Of a stretch of 64,000 nucleotides of DNA, positions 48,001 through 58,689 are shown one piece after another. The position numbers were made by a program, and so were the translations under genes. Origin of the DNA: Magnolia sinica (Eukaryota; Streptophyta; Magnoliopsida; Magnoliales; Magnoliaceae); NCBI RefSeq assembly GCF_029962835.1, contig NC_080582.1, positions 16,314,032-16,378,031 of the forward strand, in the 5' to 3' direction. How positions within the stretch are numbered: position 1 is the stretch's first letter; each line of letters begins with the position of its first letter. Below the pieces are notes generated by a model. The model worked only from the letters and a program-made list of their open reading frames with translations. It did not search any database and was not told where the DNA came from.

Positions 48001-49644
48001 AAAAAGATTATACCTTGGAATATTTAAGAGGCGAGTTGTGGCACACTTACACAAGATTCATGCCATGCATTAAGTGGATCCTAAAATCTAAACTGATCTC
48101 ATCACTAGGAGAGGAAGTTCTAAGATTTTTAGGCAATCTTGCTAGTCTCATTGCCTCAAAGCATTAGATGCTTTTTCTTCTTCTTCTTTTTTAATTCTCA
48201 GGGTGTTTTTTGGAGTTATAAAAGGTTATAAATATTTTCCTGGTTTAGTTGAATTTGAATCCATTGCAGAATTGATTCTGAATTCTCAATCAAATGTGAT
48301 TTTTTTTTTCTTCGATAACTAAGATTTAAATAAATAAATAAATAAAAACTCAAATGGAAAAAAGTTTGAATCCGCCAGCCCCCAACTCATAGAGATCTCA
48401 TGGCAACTAGTAGCCAAATCGGCGAAACTGTCCAAATTATGATAGATGGACAATAAACTGAGAATTATGCAGACGGCCATCTAAAGGCCTGTTAAAGCAA
48501 ATGTTATCCAGTGATCTGACTACTTCAAACTGGTGTTCACTAGCCAAAGGTTAGGATTCTACAACCACTCTGATTCTTGGATGATGATCAATCTAATCGG
48601 GACAGTTTGATTTAAGGCATGCCAATGGCCATAAATCAAGCTTTAATATAGACATCGACACATTCTGGGGGCACAGATTCAGGGTCAGTGTAGGGCTAGG
48701 GCCCTTTGATACAAGCTGAAAGAAGTATTGTTCCAGGAGCACCCGTTTGACAATGAACTGCATATTGTTGAAGATAGAATCTTGTTGTCAAGAAACAACT
48801 CCTGAAAGACTCAAGTGATATCACGTAAGAAACAACTTATGAAAGACGGAATTGAGATCTCATGAGGCCCTGTTGAAAAGAAGCTCAAAGCTAAGATTGT
48901 GACTTAAGTACGCTGACTTGATGCTCAGCAGGACCTACCTATAGACCTACGCTGTGTTGTGTCAAGGAGTAAGCTTAGGGCTAGATCATGCTTTAATGAT
49001 CTAGCTACAAATACTCATCATTGGGTGGCAAATGGGACCCACCTAAAGATCTGCTCCAGAGAACACTTCGGATTAAAGGCCATAACATGATAAAGACGTG
49101 CAAAGTTTGATCTGATGAGTGTTCCAGGAAGAAACATCTCTCATGAGCATTTTATCGAACAGTATGTGTGCATCATTAATCTAACAACATTTTACATCCA
49201 TATCAATCAAAGAGGTCCCAACATACAGATCAAACATGAGTTATCAAGTACGTTAAAGAAAAAAGTAACAAAGGTGAGGAACTCAATCTAGCAAATGTAA
49301 ATGTATCTATGAAATCAACTAATCTAGATCAAGAACTGATAGAACAAACTATCATAAAACTAAAAAGAAAAAACTAAAGGAAAAATATACTCCAAAAAAT
49401 CCACATGGAAGAAGCATCAACTAATAATTCCATATCTATACCATTTTATAACTTAAAAAAATAAGAAAAAATATACTCCCAAAAATCCACATCAGGAAAA
49501 TGCTACAGATCTCAAACTCTAAATACTATAAAAGAAAGAACATTTCTTGCCAACCCAAATCAGCATCTACAGCTTCACATAGATGAAATCATGCCAAGAT
49601 ATTACAAAAAAAAAAAACATTGATTAGAAAAATGGAAACAAAGG
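45091..49644. other. CACTA interior without identified genes
   Basis: A/T-rich, intron-like DNA with many short frames and no motif I trust. One possible exon (47534-47620) is listed separately. 46730-46760 contains GTGGGCCC-type repeat words, and 48310-48350 an A/T-rich simple stretch. Confidence 0.4.
47534..47620 (-). pseudogene. Possible captured exon, unidentified
   Basis: On the minus strand an acceptor-like 'tttttcag' and a donor-like 'ggtgag|gtaata' bracket an open stretch reading AAIHGSGGNRTVSEGVE and ASAIYIHFKAAAGE. The alternative frame is also open. It looks coding and lies in the same orientation as the UBP and RABA pieces, but I do not recognise the parent. Confidence 0.3.
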
Positions 49645-49830
49645 GGTTTTGAAGAAGATCGCCTCTCTTGCTCAGTCGTACCCCGAATCTAAGCTTTGGT
49701 GACCTTCTCGTCGACGTTCAAGCTCCGAGTTGCAAACTTGACCCCAATCATCGACCTGAACTCATTCTTGGTGAACCTCGAGAGCGGATTTGACTTCCTA
49801 ACTCCTGAATCACCGATTACAATGACAAAA
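49645..49830 (-). pseudogene. Captured RABA (Rab11-type) GTPase exon fragment
   Basis: The minus-strand reading gives [35 protein letters not shown] and a decayed QIWDTAGQER-like stretch. These are the P-loop, switch I effector region and WDTAGQE box of plant RABA GTPases, in order (normally within the first 75 residues). The P-loop has Arg where the second Gly of GVGKS belongs, and stops and small gaps interrupt the frame, so it cannot encode a working GTPase. It sits near the right end of the CACTA element, downstream on the minus strand of a CT-rich leader-like tract. Confidence 0.78.
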
Positions 49831-50089
49831 AGGCAGGAAAGAAGGCGGAATTACAAAAATACCTTGGCAGAGCTTCCACGGACCTCCGGAAAGATGACAT
49901 TGTTGAGGTCATTGATGCCATTACAGAACTCGACGGTCACGATTCTTTGCCCTAGCGGCTACAAGCAGATTAGCACAAGGCGTATAGCAATGACCACTGC
50001 GACCATTGCTGAAGTAGCAACTTGGCCCTGATCTGCAATAGCTAGTGCATTCACCACTTGTGCTAGAGGCTCCACACCTGTTACACAGA

Positions 50090-50275
50090 ACGAGAGGGAG
50101 ATCGAGAGAGAGGGTTGAGATCGGCAGAGGGAGATAGAGAGAGAGGGTTGAGACTGGGAGAGGGAGATCAAGAGAGAGGGAGGGAGAGTGAGAGGGAGAT
50201 CGAGAGAGAGGGTTGAGATCGGAAGGGAGAGGGAGATTGAGAGAAGGAGACGGAGACGGAGACGCGATGGAGAGC
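50090..50275. repeat. GA-rich tandem tract
   Basis: Units of 'gagagagagggttgagatcgg' plus 'agagggagat' recur about five times with drift. On the minus strand this is a CT-rich tract immediately upstream of the RABA fragment, similar to the pyrimidine-rich 5' leaders of plant genes. It may have been captured with a promoter. Confidence 0.7.
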
Positions 50276-50618
50276 GAAATGAGGCACTGTAGGGCTTTTG
50301 GCGTAAGGAAGGGTTTAAAACCCATCGGTAGTCTGTGGCAGATAGAGCAGCGTGCCTCATGGGCCTTGTGGGGTCCACTTAGAGTTTTTTAATCGAATCC
50401 ATTCTATCCATCTGTTTCAAAATAAAATAATAAAAAAATAATAATAAGAAATAAGAAAATCAAACACTCAATTGAGACACACCAACAAAATAGTAGAAAG
50501 AACAACGCATAACACAATGACTCTGGCACGGTTGATTACCGTGTCAAACCAGGAACGGCTTAGAGCCGTTTTTTAACCAAATTCTCAACCGTACCAGATT
50601 GACGATTTTGGTGTAGTG

Positions 50619-51046
50619 CATGGTGGGGTTGAGTCTATATATGATATCATTTGCTGCAAAACACAAAAAGAAAAGAAAAGAAAAGAAAGGAAAAAGATCC
50701 CCAATTGATTTTGGGATATCCCCATTAAAAAAAAAAAAAAAAAAGCACCTTGTATTTATAGACTTGGTAGTAGCAACTAGATGTGGGAATGATTGAATCC
50801 TGATCAGAGGAGCAGAGAATGTCTCTTTGTTGCAGGTAGGCGAGGCTGGTGTGAATCTTTGTTTTCTTCAGGGTGGCTATGGCATTTTGTTTTCTTCTTT
50901 TGTTTTACTGACTAGGAGTTATGATAGGTGAGGCCCAATGTTTTTATGGAGCCTATCCAAAAGTCCTGTTTATACATCCTCTGTTCATATTAACAAAGTT
51001 ACAGGGGGTGTGATCCCACCTTCAGGAAAAAAAAAAAAAAAAAAGG
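50619..51046 (+). other. Two retroposon 3' ends with poly(A) tails
   Basis: An 18-base A run (about 50729-50746) ends one transcript-like stretch. A second A run (51027-51044) follows 'aaagttacagggggtgtgatcccaccttcagg'. Just after it, homology to the duplicated block begins. Both look like 3' tails of LINE or SINE copies, the first possibly belonging to the LINE that the CACTA element interrupts. Confidence 0.45.
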
Positions 51047-51657
51047 TTTCAAAGAAATGGTTCCTTCCACATAATGGGATGCAAGTAGCTCGGACCTGTT
51101 TCCTTGCAATCCTCATTTTGGAAGGCAGATGGTCACCATCTTTTCGGTGCACCTAAGATTGGCCCTTGGCCATTTATACTTCGTTGTAGTGATAAATTTC
51201 TTTATCGGGAATTTCTTTTCTCCAGAATTTCTCAGGATATTGTTGGGAAAATCTCATAAAAAATAAAATTTTTATTACGAATAAATAAATATTTTAGGAT
51301 TTTAATAATGAACTAGTTAAGTTCAACCTTGTTGAGAAGGAAAATTGTCGAACTATCCTCTTGTATTGTTTTTCTTTAGAAAGAATGAAGTCAAAAAAAT
51401 TTGTGGCAGCCCCACAGTTTGTGTATGACATTAGCATGTCAAACATTTGCAACCAAACATGATAATCGCATGGACCAAAAATCTTTCTTTTGATGTTTTT
51501 AAGTGGTGTATATTATTTTGTTATGGTGCCTCATCATCCTTTTAGGTTGACCAAATGTTTGGTTCTACTGAACACCAAGAGGTAGTACATCTGTTGGACA
51601 GCTTGGATATTATAAAAATATGTAATGGGCCCCATAAGTTTCTACTTCACCAATTTC

Positions 51658-51695
<38 letters not shown>

Positions 51696-52990
51696 AAGTG
51701 CAATGTGGGCATTATGGTAATTTCAGTGCTAAAAAACAGTCATTTCGGTAGGTAGGGGCATTATTTGGTAAATCCTAATTTGCGAGGAATTTTGTGGTAA
51801 AAATCCATAATTAAAATGTGAGATATCTGTCTCAAACAACTACCAAAACTAGAAAAGACCTAGGGGTCACTTGGCACCATGGATTTGGGGGGATTTCAAA
51901 TCTCCTAATATGTTTGGTACCATAAAGTAATTGGGGGTTTCAAATCAAGGGGATTCAAATCACCTCAAAGAGGGGGTTTGAAATCCAAGGTGGAAGCTTG
52001 TATTACATCTAAAATCCTTCCAAGAGTTGCATGTGTAACATGTGTGTCACTTGGCTATTAATCTATTGGGCACATGGCCCACTGATGATATCCCAAAAGA
52101 ATTAGATTATCAACTGCTTCGCTATAATTACTTTAATAGGATAATCTGCTCCATCCAAACATTGTCCATTTAAATCAATGGTTAAAAATCATTGGTTAGT
52201 CACTCGGATGTGATCCTGTGCTTCGGGCAAAGTATATATTTCAACGGGCTTATTACAACCATTGTGTCAAAACATTACATATGTACACTAATTAGAGATA
52301 TTAAGGTTGATTTAGTAATTAAATTCAAACCCCTATAAATATAGCATGCATGGCTACTTTTGGATTACAGGGATTCTGAATCCACGGTGCCAAACACAAC
52401 GGGCGGATTTCAAATCCTGGGGGTTCCAAATCCCGGGGGCTCTAAATCCAGGGGTTCCAAATCCAATCTCCCAAACAGGCCATAAGGGCCTATTTGACTG
52501 ACTCACTGATTAAGATTGCAAATTGGCCATGTAATGGGACCCAATTTCCAGACCTACCTCAACTTAGCCGATGTATTTTCACATAACCCAACCCAAACTT
52601 TTATCCAACAGTGCCTGTTTCTCTGTATTGGATAAACGTGATTAAGAGCATTGATTTAAAGAATTAAAGATCCCCACCATCGAACGATTGGGTTGGACCA
52701 GTTGGGATTGGGATGAGCCTGGCCCAAGTTTTAGCCTTATCCATGGGTTGGGTTGAGTTCATTAGCTTGTGCCTCTTTTTTCTTCTTCTTTTTAATTGTT
52801 GAGACACTGTCATATATAATTTCATTGATATAATAGAAAATTACTTCTACATTAGGGGAACATAAATGAAACCTGAAAAACCCAACAAATTCATACAAAA
52901 TAGCTAGGCCCATAGTAAAAACCATAAATAATAAAGACGGGTAGACCCAGTCTATCAGGTAAATAAAAGGAAAACTTGAGTCCTGCTTAC
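51047..52990 (+). repeat. Duplicated block, copy C
   Basis: Closely matches 62850-64000 over its whole length ('ccttccacataatggg', 'catcttttcggtgca', 'ctaagattggcccttggcc', 'aatgggccccata', 'aacagtgcct', 'gataatataatagaaaatta'-type segments). It differs mainly by an extra insertion at 51863-52485. It ends close to the 3' side of the NBS-LRR pseudogene. A 32-base A run lies at 51663-51694. Confidence 0.85.
51863..52485. mobile_element. MITE-like insertion in block copy C
   Basis: This stretch is missing from the matching copy at 63590. It starts 'ggggtcacttggcaccatgg', and related palindromic words recur towards the end ('aatccacggtgccaaac', 'ccaaacaggccataagg'). Inverted 'gatttcaaatc' and 'ggatttggaacccc' words fill the subterminal parts. 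There is no coding frame. The GGGTC.YTTGGCACC-type end is common among small hAT or Harbinger MITEs; I leave the superfamily open. Confidence 0.6.
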
Positions 52991-54934
52991 TGTTGCAAGC
53001 ATGATTTGACAAACAAACCTGGTACTTGTTTACCTTTTACGAAATACATGCAAAAGAGCAACACATACAATTTCTTCCTAAATTCATAATTCAAAGCCAC
53101 TAAGACTAAATCACCTAAATCCAATGGAACACCGTCGTCTTTCTGCGACACCGTAACACAAATAGAAGAGAATTACAATAGTTCAAGAAGAGAAGAATAA
53201 CAAAGTAAACATAGGTAGTTTAAGCATAGAAGAATCATTTAGTTGATGGATGCCATTCTTTGAAATGGATGTTGCAAGGCTTGACGCTACCCTCCCATTT
53301 TATGCTTTCCCACATCTCAACTCACTTTGGATCTCGACTTCTGTTGCAGAATCATTTGTGTTATGGAGAGGAAGCTTATCCAGCATCGGGCATCCTTGAA
53401 TCTTCAACTTCTTCGGCATCGGCACGTGCCCACCATGAATTCTTTTCAATTTGTGTAACTCCTAAAGACGTAAATCAACTAGCTGTGGAAGGAAATGCAT
53501 TTTGCCCCACCACGTTGTCTTCTACAAAGACCTTTTCCGGTCTACAACAGAATTTTATTGCAAGTAATTTGAGATTCTGTAACTGAATGCTCGAAGAAGT
53601 TGACGAGCTTCTAGCAACATTCCAAATGTATAAATGTATATGCTTTAGGCATGCGAAGCTCCCTATTCCAAACCCGGCACACCGTTCTTAATTTGGCAAG
53701 ATTGGACACCCTTAGATTTTCTAAACTGACTGCCGCATCAACATCCGCAGTTCCTCTGATTATGAGATACTCCAATTGATGGCATTTCTCGATCCAGCAT
53801 TCTTTAAGGTTGTCCATCTTCATGCTGACATTGGACAGTGCCTTAACAAACACATTTTGATACAAAAGAAAGAATTTTGTCACCGAGAGAACCCCTCTAA
53901 CACCATCCAGGGAATTCTTACCACCGCAAACCTCCAGGCATCTCTCACAACTCATAGACTGATCAAATCAAGTATGAATACGCTGGTAGATAAATCACTT
54001 TCTTTTAAAATGAGCATATATATCCTTGTGGCCTCCCTCGCAGGGACAGACCAAGAAATGAAATTTTAGAAAGCAGGATTCCCACAGATCAGGGCTTTGG
54101 TCCAAAGACTCGAAAATGCTGGCATCATTGACTGAGATGCGATGTCTACTGCTGTCTTGGAGCTGTTCGTGCAGCAAATTCAAGCCACATCGATCCCAAT
54201 TCAATTCTTCTGGAAGCCGATCTATCTTTCTCTAGTCGATCTTCTTGAGATGCTCCATTCGCAACAGGTCTAGGCATCGCATGGTAGTCAGATTGAAAAT
54301 TTCGTGCGGGTGCTCTTCCATTTTCGTGCCTGATAGATCAAGTGCCTCATGTTTTGAAAGTTTATCTGGGATGACCAGTGTCAATAGAGAGCGACAACCC
54401 TTGAGCGAGAGTTGGCTAAAGTCGCAGGCACCTGAGATGTTGAGACGTCGGAGGCTTTGCATGTTGTGGAAGGATACCTCAACCATCTTTGTCGGGGGAG
54501 TTTGATGGAGATCGAGGATCTTGAGTTTCTGCATATCCTCTAAGAAAGCAGGAAGAGCGTCTAGCTTGCAGCAGCTCTGGAGCTTCAACAACCGTAATTC
54601 GCAAAGGCAGGACATGGACGAGGGCAGGGAAGAGATGCTTGTGGAAAAATCGTCTGGGATTTCTTGCAAGTGATCATTATTGTTGAGTAACAATGCCGAG
54701 AGAAGAGGGCAATCTGGAGAGCAAAATGGGAGTGTTTCTACCTGATTATTGGATAATGAGATCCATTGGCATGATTCTTTCCTATGAAAGTTGTACTTCT
54801 CTAGGAACATCTGAGAATCAATCACTTCCATCACATGAGAATTCATATCCACATGACATTGTCCTCCTGAAGATCCTTCCATTGTAAATTGCTCTCGTAG
54901 CCAATCCATAAATTCCCTTCGACCAATGACCTCG

Positions 54935-55235
54935 GCCTCAGATACTGACCACTACCTCAGAATAGAAAATATATAGGGAGGATCACCACTGTATGCAGGA
55001 GGGACTGCTCACCGAGACCACGACATCTAAGTGGCCCGTAAGGTTTATTGATAGACACCTTACTCAAGTCAAGAGAAAGGTATGCACAACTACTCTAATC
55101 CAACTAGGCCCATTGTGTGCCTGCCCTGACTTAGGCATCGGAGGGTCCCCGGCTACAACCGGCACCCCTAGTGTCTATTTGTTTTGCAGGTGCGCTACCG
55201 GCTAACAAGAGGAAGGGTAGGATCGATTGGATTAA
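54935..55235 (+). repeat. LTR fragment inserted in the NBS-LRR pseudogene
   Basis: The sequence includes CCTGACTTAGGCATCGGAGG, GGTCCCCGGCTACAACCGG and 'ttgttttgcagg', the R/U5 wording of plant gypsy LTRs. It is related to the minus-strand solo LTR at 39360-40026. NBS-LRR coding similarity stops at its edges and resumes beyond them. No LTR internal sequence is present. Confidence 0.55.
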
Positions 55236-55687
55236 GAGCCTAGGTAATTTGGTCTTGATGACACCAAGGACAATAGCACCATGCATTTCTCTGCATATTC
55301 CCTGGTCTCTTGAAAGCCACTTCATTATTCTCCTCGTTGAAAGATCCATCTAAAAATCGCTCCGACATCCAATACTCTTCTGTCAAGGAATCTCCATCGA
55401 TGGAGCGTCCATTTCGACAGAAAAAGGACACGTAAGAGAAGCATTTCAAGACCATGTCTCTGGTTGTTGAGAAACCAATGCCGGCCATCACATCAGCTGC
55501 CTCTTTCTGTAAAAAATCCCAGGTGTCTTCTTCAGACCACTCCCCCAACGTGATGTTTACTTAGGCTTCCATTTCCTTTCAAACTTCTCGGGATTGAGTT
55601 GTGATCACGACTTTGCTGCCGTTGGTGATAGCAGGGGCCATGACGGGAACTCCTATCTTTTTCAAGTTGATGCCTTCCCAAACATCT

Positions 55688-55763
55688 TCCAAGACGATGA
55701 GGAACCTCTGGTTGCTTAGCTTAGCTCCAAGACGATGAGGAACCTCTGGCTGCGTAGCTTAGC
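55688..55763. repeat. 38-bp tandem duplication in NBS-LRR pseudogene
   Basis: 'tccaagacgatgaggaacct' through 'ttagc' occurs twice back to back with two differences. 38 is not a multiple of three, so it shifts the frame in the NB-ARC region. Confidence 0.9.
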
Positions 55764-56439
55764 TGAGATTCGTTTATCAGCTGCGGAGAAGTGCATGGAC
55801 TTTGGGATCTTCAATGCGTTCTTGATCCCTATCTGTACCTCCATTAAACGATTCCCTTTCCCCTTTTCATCCAACTCCATAAAATCAGCGTTTGCAAATA
55901 CTCATTAAAATTAAACGATCCTTCCTGCTCTTTTTGCTAATGGTCCGATTCTCCTCTGAATCTCAGTTGCATCTTCTCTGAAAGACTCTCGACCCCGGTG
56001 CTCTTACTCTTATGATCACATCAAACGGATGACTAGATTCTCTGGATTCCTCCATCACTGCTGCAACCACCTGTCTCATGTTCCTCGTCTCACTCCCTCC
56101 CATCCCCAAACTGAGAACACTGAAATCTTGTCATCTTTCAAGTAGTCCCATATCTGTTGCCTCATGCATCGTGACCAAGCACTTACAACCTCTCCTCCTC
56201 GTCTGAGCCGTCGATCATCACCATCCCTGGAAGCTGCCATCGCCTCCGGACGATCACTGTCTGCAAAATTGGAATTCCTTGTTTCGTAAGGGTGGAAATG
56301 AGAGCATGGGCTAGGCATGGCCTGCAAGCTTGGCCCTATCAATTTTCAAGCAGGTTTATAATCAGGCTCGAGTCATGTTAGACCAATCCATCCTGACTTG
56401 ACTTCATCCGAATTTTCTCTCTCGCTAATGGATTGCCTA

Positions 56440-57170
56440 TTACACAATCCAATTTTGACCGTGTGGAACTTTGCTGGCCCATTGTGATTTATGTGTTAGA
56501 TCCAAACAATCCTAAAAAGTAGGCACATCCAAAGCTCAAGTAGACCACACCACAGGTAGCAGTGGGAGTTAAAAGACTAATTTACAACTATAGTGTGGCC
56601 CATTTGAGCTTTGGATTTGTCTCGCTTTTGGCCTCGTGTCTTACAAGGTATGGAAAAATGGATGGACGATGTGAATCTAATACATACATTATGATGGGGG
56701 CCATGGAAGTTCCATATGTCAACACTCCGGGTTTTCTTCTCTCTAGCTAGCAGCTGAATTTATCGATGCATGAAATTTATGTATTTCTTATATCCACACC
56801 ATTCATCCATTTTTTCAGATCATTCTGAAAAACAGGGCAAGCCAACACTCAAGTGGACCACACCACAAGAAATAGTAGGAATTGATGCTACCGTTGAAAA
56901 CTTCCTGTGGCCACAGAAGGCTCTGATCAAGCTGATATTTGTGTTTTAACTTCATCCAGGTATGGATGACCTTATGAACAGGGTAGATGAGAAGTAAGCA
57001 TCATGGTTGGCACTAGGAAGGTTTCAAGGGAAGTTTGTTCAATCCTCACTTCTTTCTATGGTGTGGTCCACTTGCACCTCATGTTTGGGTTCATGTTCTA
57101 AATTATCTGTAAATATTGATGCAGTGTGAATTTAACACAAAAAATCATAGTGGCACTTGGAGAAGATTCA
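56440..57170. repeat. Dispersed repeat (GTGGGCCC family), copies 4 and 5
   Basis: Two partial copies lie end to end. The first is 56440-56750 ('ttgtgatttatgtgttagat', 'ccacaccacagg', 'atggatggacgatgtgaat', 'cattatgatgggggcc'). The second is 56760-57170 ('cattcatccattttttcaga', 'caagtggaccacaccaca', 'gctgatatttgtgtttt', 'tcatccaggta'). Same family as 27335-29019; non-coding. Confidence 0.6.
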
Positions 57171-57426
57171 CAATTAAAACTTGCATTGTGTAGCAGGCAA
57201 TCTATCCTGGAGAGAAATTCTGGGTATTTTGTTACCGGAGTCGAGAAATGACACGTTCCAACGAAAAGAAATTATGAAAATAATACTACACATTAAACAG
57301 TACAGGAGAAGCATTGAATGGTTAGGATCTTACAATCTAGAAGACTGCAGGGGATCCCCCATCAATAGTGGTGCCCATCAGACCCAACAATTTGGTTAAT
57401 GCAAGTGCATAGGATCATGTGCATCA

Positions 57427-57504
57427 ACTATGTATATGTTGATGCTCAGGACCCCTGCTGTAGGGACTATGTATATGTTGATGCTCAGGACCCCTGCTGT
57501 AGGG
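57427..57504. repeat. 39-bp perfect tandem duplication
   Basis: 'actatgtatatgttgatgct' continuing to 'ctgctgtaggg' occurs at 57427-57465 and again at 57466-57504 without a difference, so it is recent. Not in a gene. Confidence 0.9.
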
Positions 57505-58689
57505 CTACCCCACTTTGATACTTATAGTTTTGTTAGGTTTCTGTATGAGTAACTAATAATATGCTCCTATGAGATTGACTAATATCATCCATTCATCATT
57601 GAATTTCCTAATTTATCTTGCTCTCTAGATGATCATTTCAGCCAAATAGTGGTCTTGGGAGCATCTTTATGTGTTGCTGGGAATTTTTTTAACCATTTTG
57701 TCATATTTAGCAATAAAGTTCTCATTTGACAAAAAAGACAAGAAAATACTCAATGGGACTGGATTACTGATGATACCCATATGAATATGACAGTTTTCAT
57801 CTCTAAGCACACTCCAATACCTTAAGGGCTTGGATTACTGATGTAAGTGCCATCAAAATTCAATTTTCATACTCCTACCAAAGGAGGGTGATGCCGGGAA
57901 GGACGTGATGGGGTCAATCACCATCTTCCTCGAGGATAACTACTTTGAATCTACGGAGCTCCTCTGGATTCCTGACAGAGTTTCCTTGAATCCACAAGGG
58001 ATAAAATAGAAATAAATTCTAATAAATTCGAAAAGAAATTGATTGATGATAAAAAAAAAAAATAATAATAATAATAATAATAGTGAATTCTAATAAAAGA
58101 AATAATTTCTTTTCGAATAATTTCTAATAAATTTGAAAAGAAATTACAATCCTTTAAATAGTGAACTCGAACCTAAGATGAAGTTTTAGAGTCAAAACTC
58201 CAACTCAAACTCCCAAAAAACATGACTTACTATAAGTAGTAAAATTATTATTTATAACGGTGATGATTCCTATTAGACTTCATGGTTTTTGGCCAAAAAT
58301 AGTAAGTGTCCAATTTAGCCTAACCACATTATTCTCCTAATTTTTCTAAGCCCTTTTCATGTTGGGCACGACTCCTAAAACTCAAAGGATCAAAAGTTTT
58401 GATCGAACTAAAACTTACTATAAAAAATAAAATAAATTGGACTTTTGACTGTCGATTTGAAATCTCGCAAATCCGGCTTGGGCAACCCAGTTTAATAGGG
58501 TTTGTTGGCTAAAGTAGCTTATCTTATCCTAAAATATATATGATACGTCGAAAAACTCATTCCGGTTTGCAAGATACGACTGTTTTGAGGTTCTGACCGT
58601 CCTGATCACTTCTGCCTCCGATCGGGCCTTATCTGGTCCATCTTGGCCATGAAAGTGTCGGCGTTAGAGAAGGTCTTATGCGGTGATTC
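57505..58689. other. Intergenic, repeat-like but unassigned
   Basis: A/T-rich, with an 'ataataata' patch at about 58050-58083 and recurring 'aattctaataaattcgaaaagaaatt' wording between 58010 and 58145. The 57880-58680 stretch has the look of an old LTR but I found no partner or ends. Confidence 0.3.

Larger units (their letters stand above)
44131..50618. mobile_element. CACTA transposon carrying host gene fragments (Pack-CACTA)
   Basis: The left end CACTACACCAAAATTGTCA and the reverse complement of the right end, CACTACACCAAAATCGTCA, agree at 18 of 19 positions. Subterminal regions (44150-44330 and 50520-50600) repeat AACGGTTTAAAACCGTT-type inverted words, as CACTA elements do. Flanking triplets CGT and CAT agree at two of three positions. 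The 6.5-kb interior has no TnpD-like transposase. It has instead minus-strand pieces of a ubiquitin protease (44563-45090) and a RABA GTPase (49645-49830), plus a possible further exon (47534-47620). It is therefore a non-autonomous gene-carrying element. Confidence 0.85.
53235..56342 (-). pseudogene. CC-NBS-LRR disease-resistance gene, broken
   Basis: The minus strand reads as a plant CNL receptor. The N-side has IWDYLKDDKISVFSVWG, then a ruined P-loop (GWEGVRRGT for GMGGVGKTT, about 56085). The kinase-2 region lies near 55640-55760, and the ARC2 region (WDFLQKEA, LKCFSYVSFF, LTEEYWMSERFLDG) at 55330-55550. LRRs run from 54900 to 53600 (CQWISLSNNQVETLPF, LRELRLLKLQSC-like, KLKILDLHQT). The C-terminal part includes KKLKIQGCPMLDKLPLH and ends EWHPSTK before a stop at 53235-53237. 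Defects include several frame changes, an LTR fragment (54935-55235), a 38-bp tandem duplication and loss of the P-loop lysine. The coiled coil is not clear. These genes sense pathogen effectors; this one cannot. Confidence 0.85.

Noticed and set aside
49921-50378. 134- and 139-codon minus-strand frames with Ser/Leu/Pro repeats
   Set aside because: They translate the CT-rich tandem tract inside the CACTA element; the repetitive part is not a protein. A short preceding portion might be captured coding sequence but I could not identify it.
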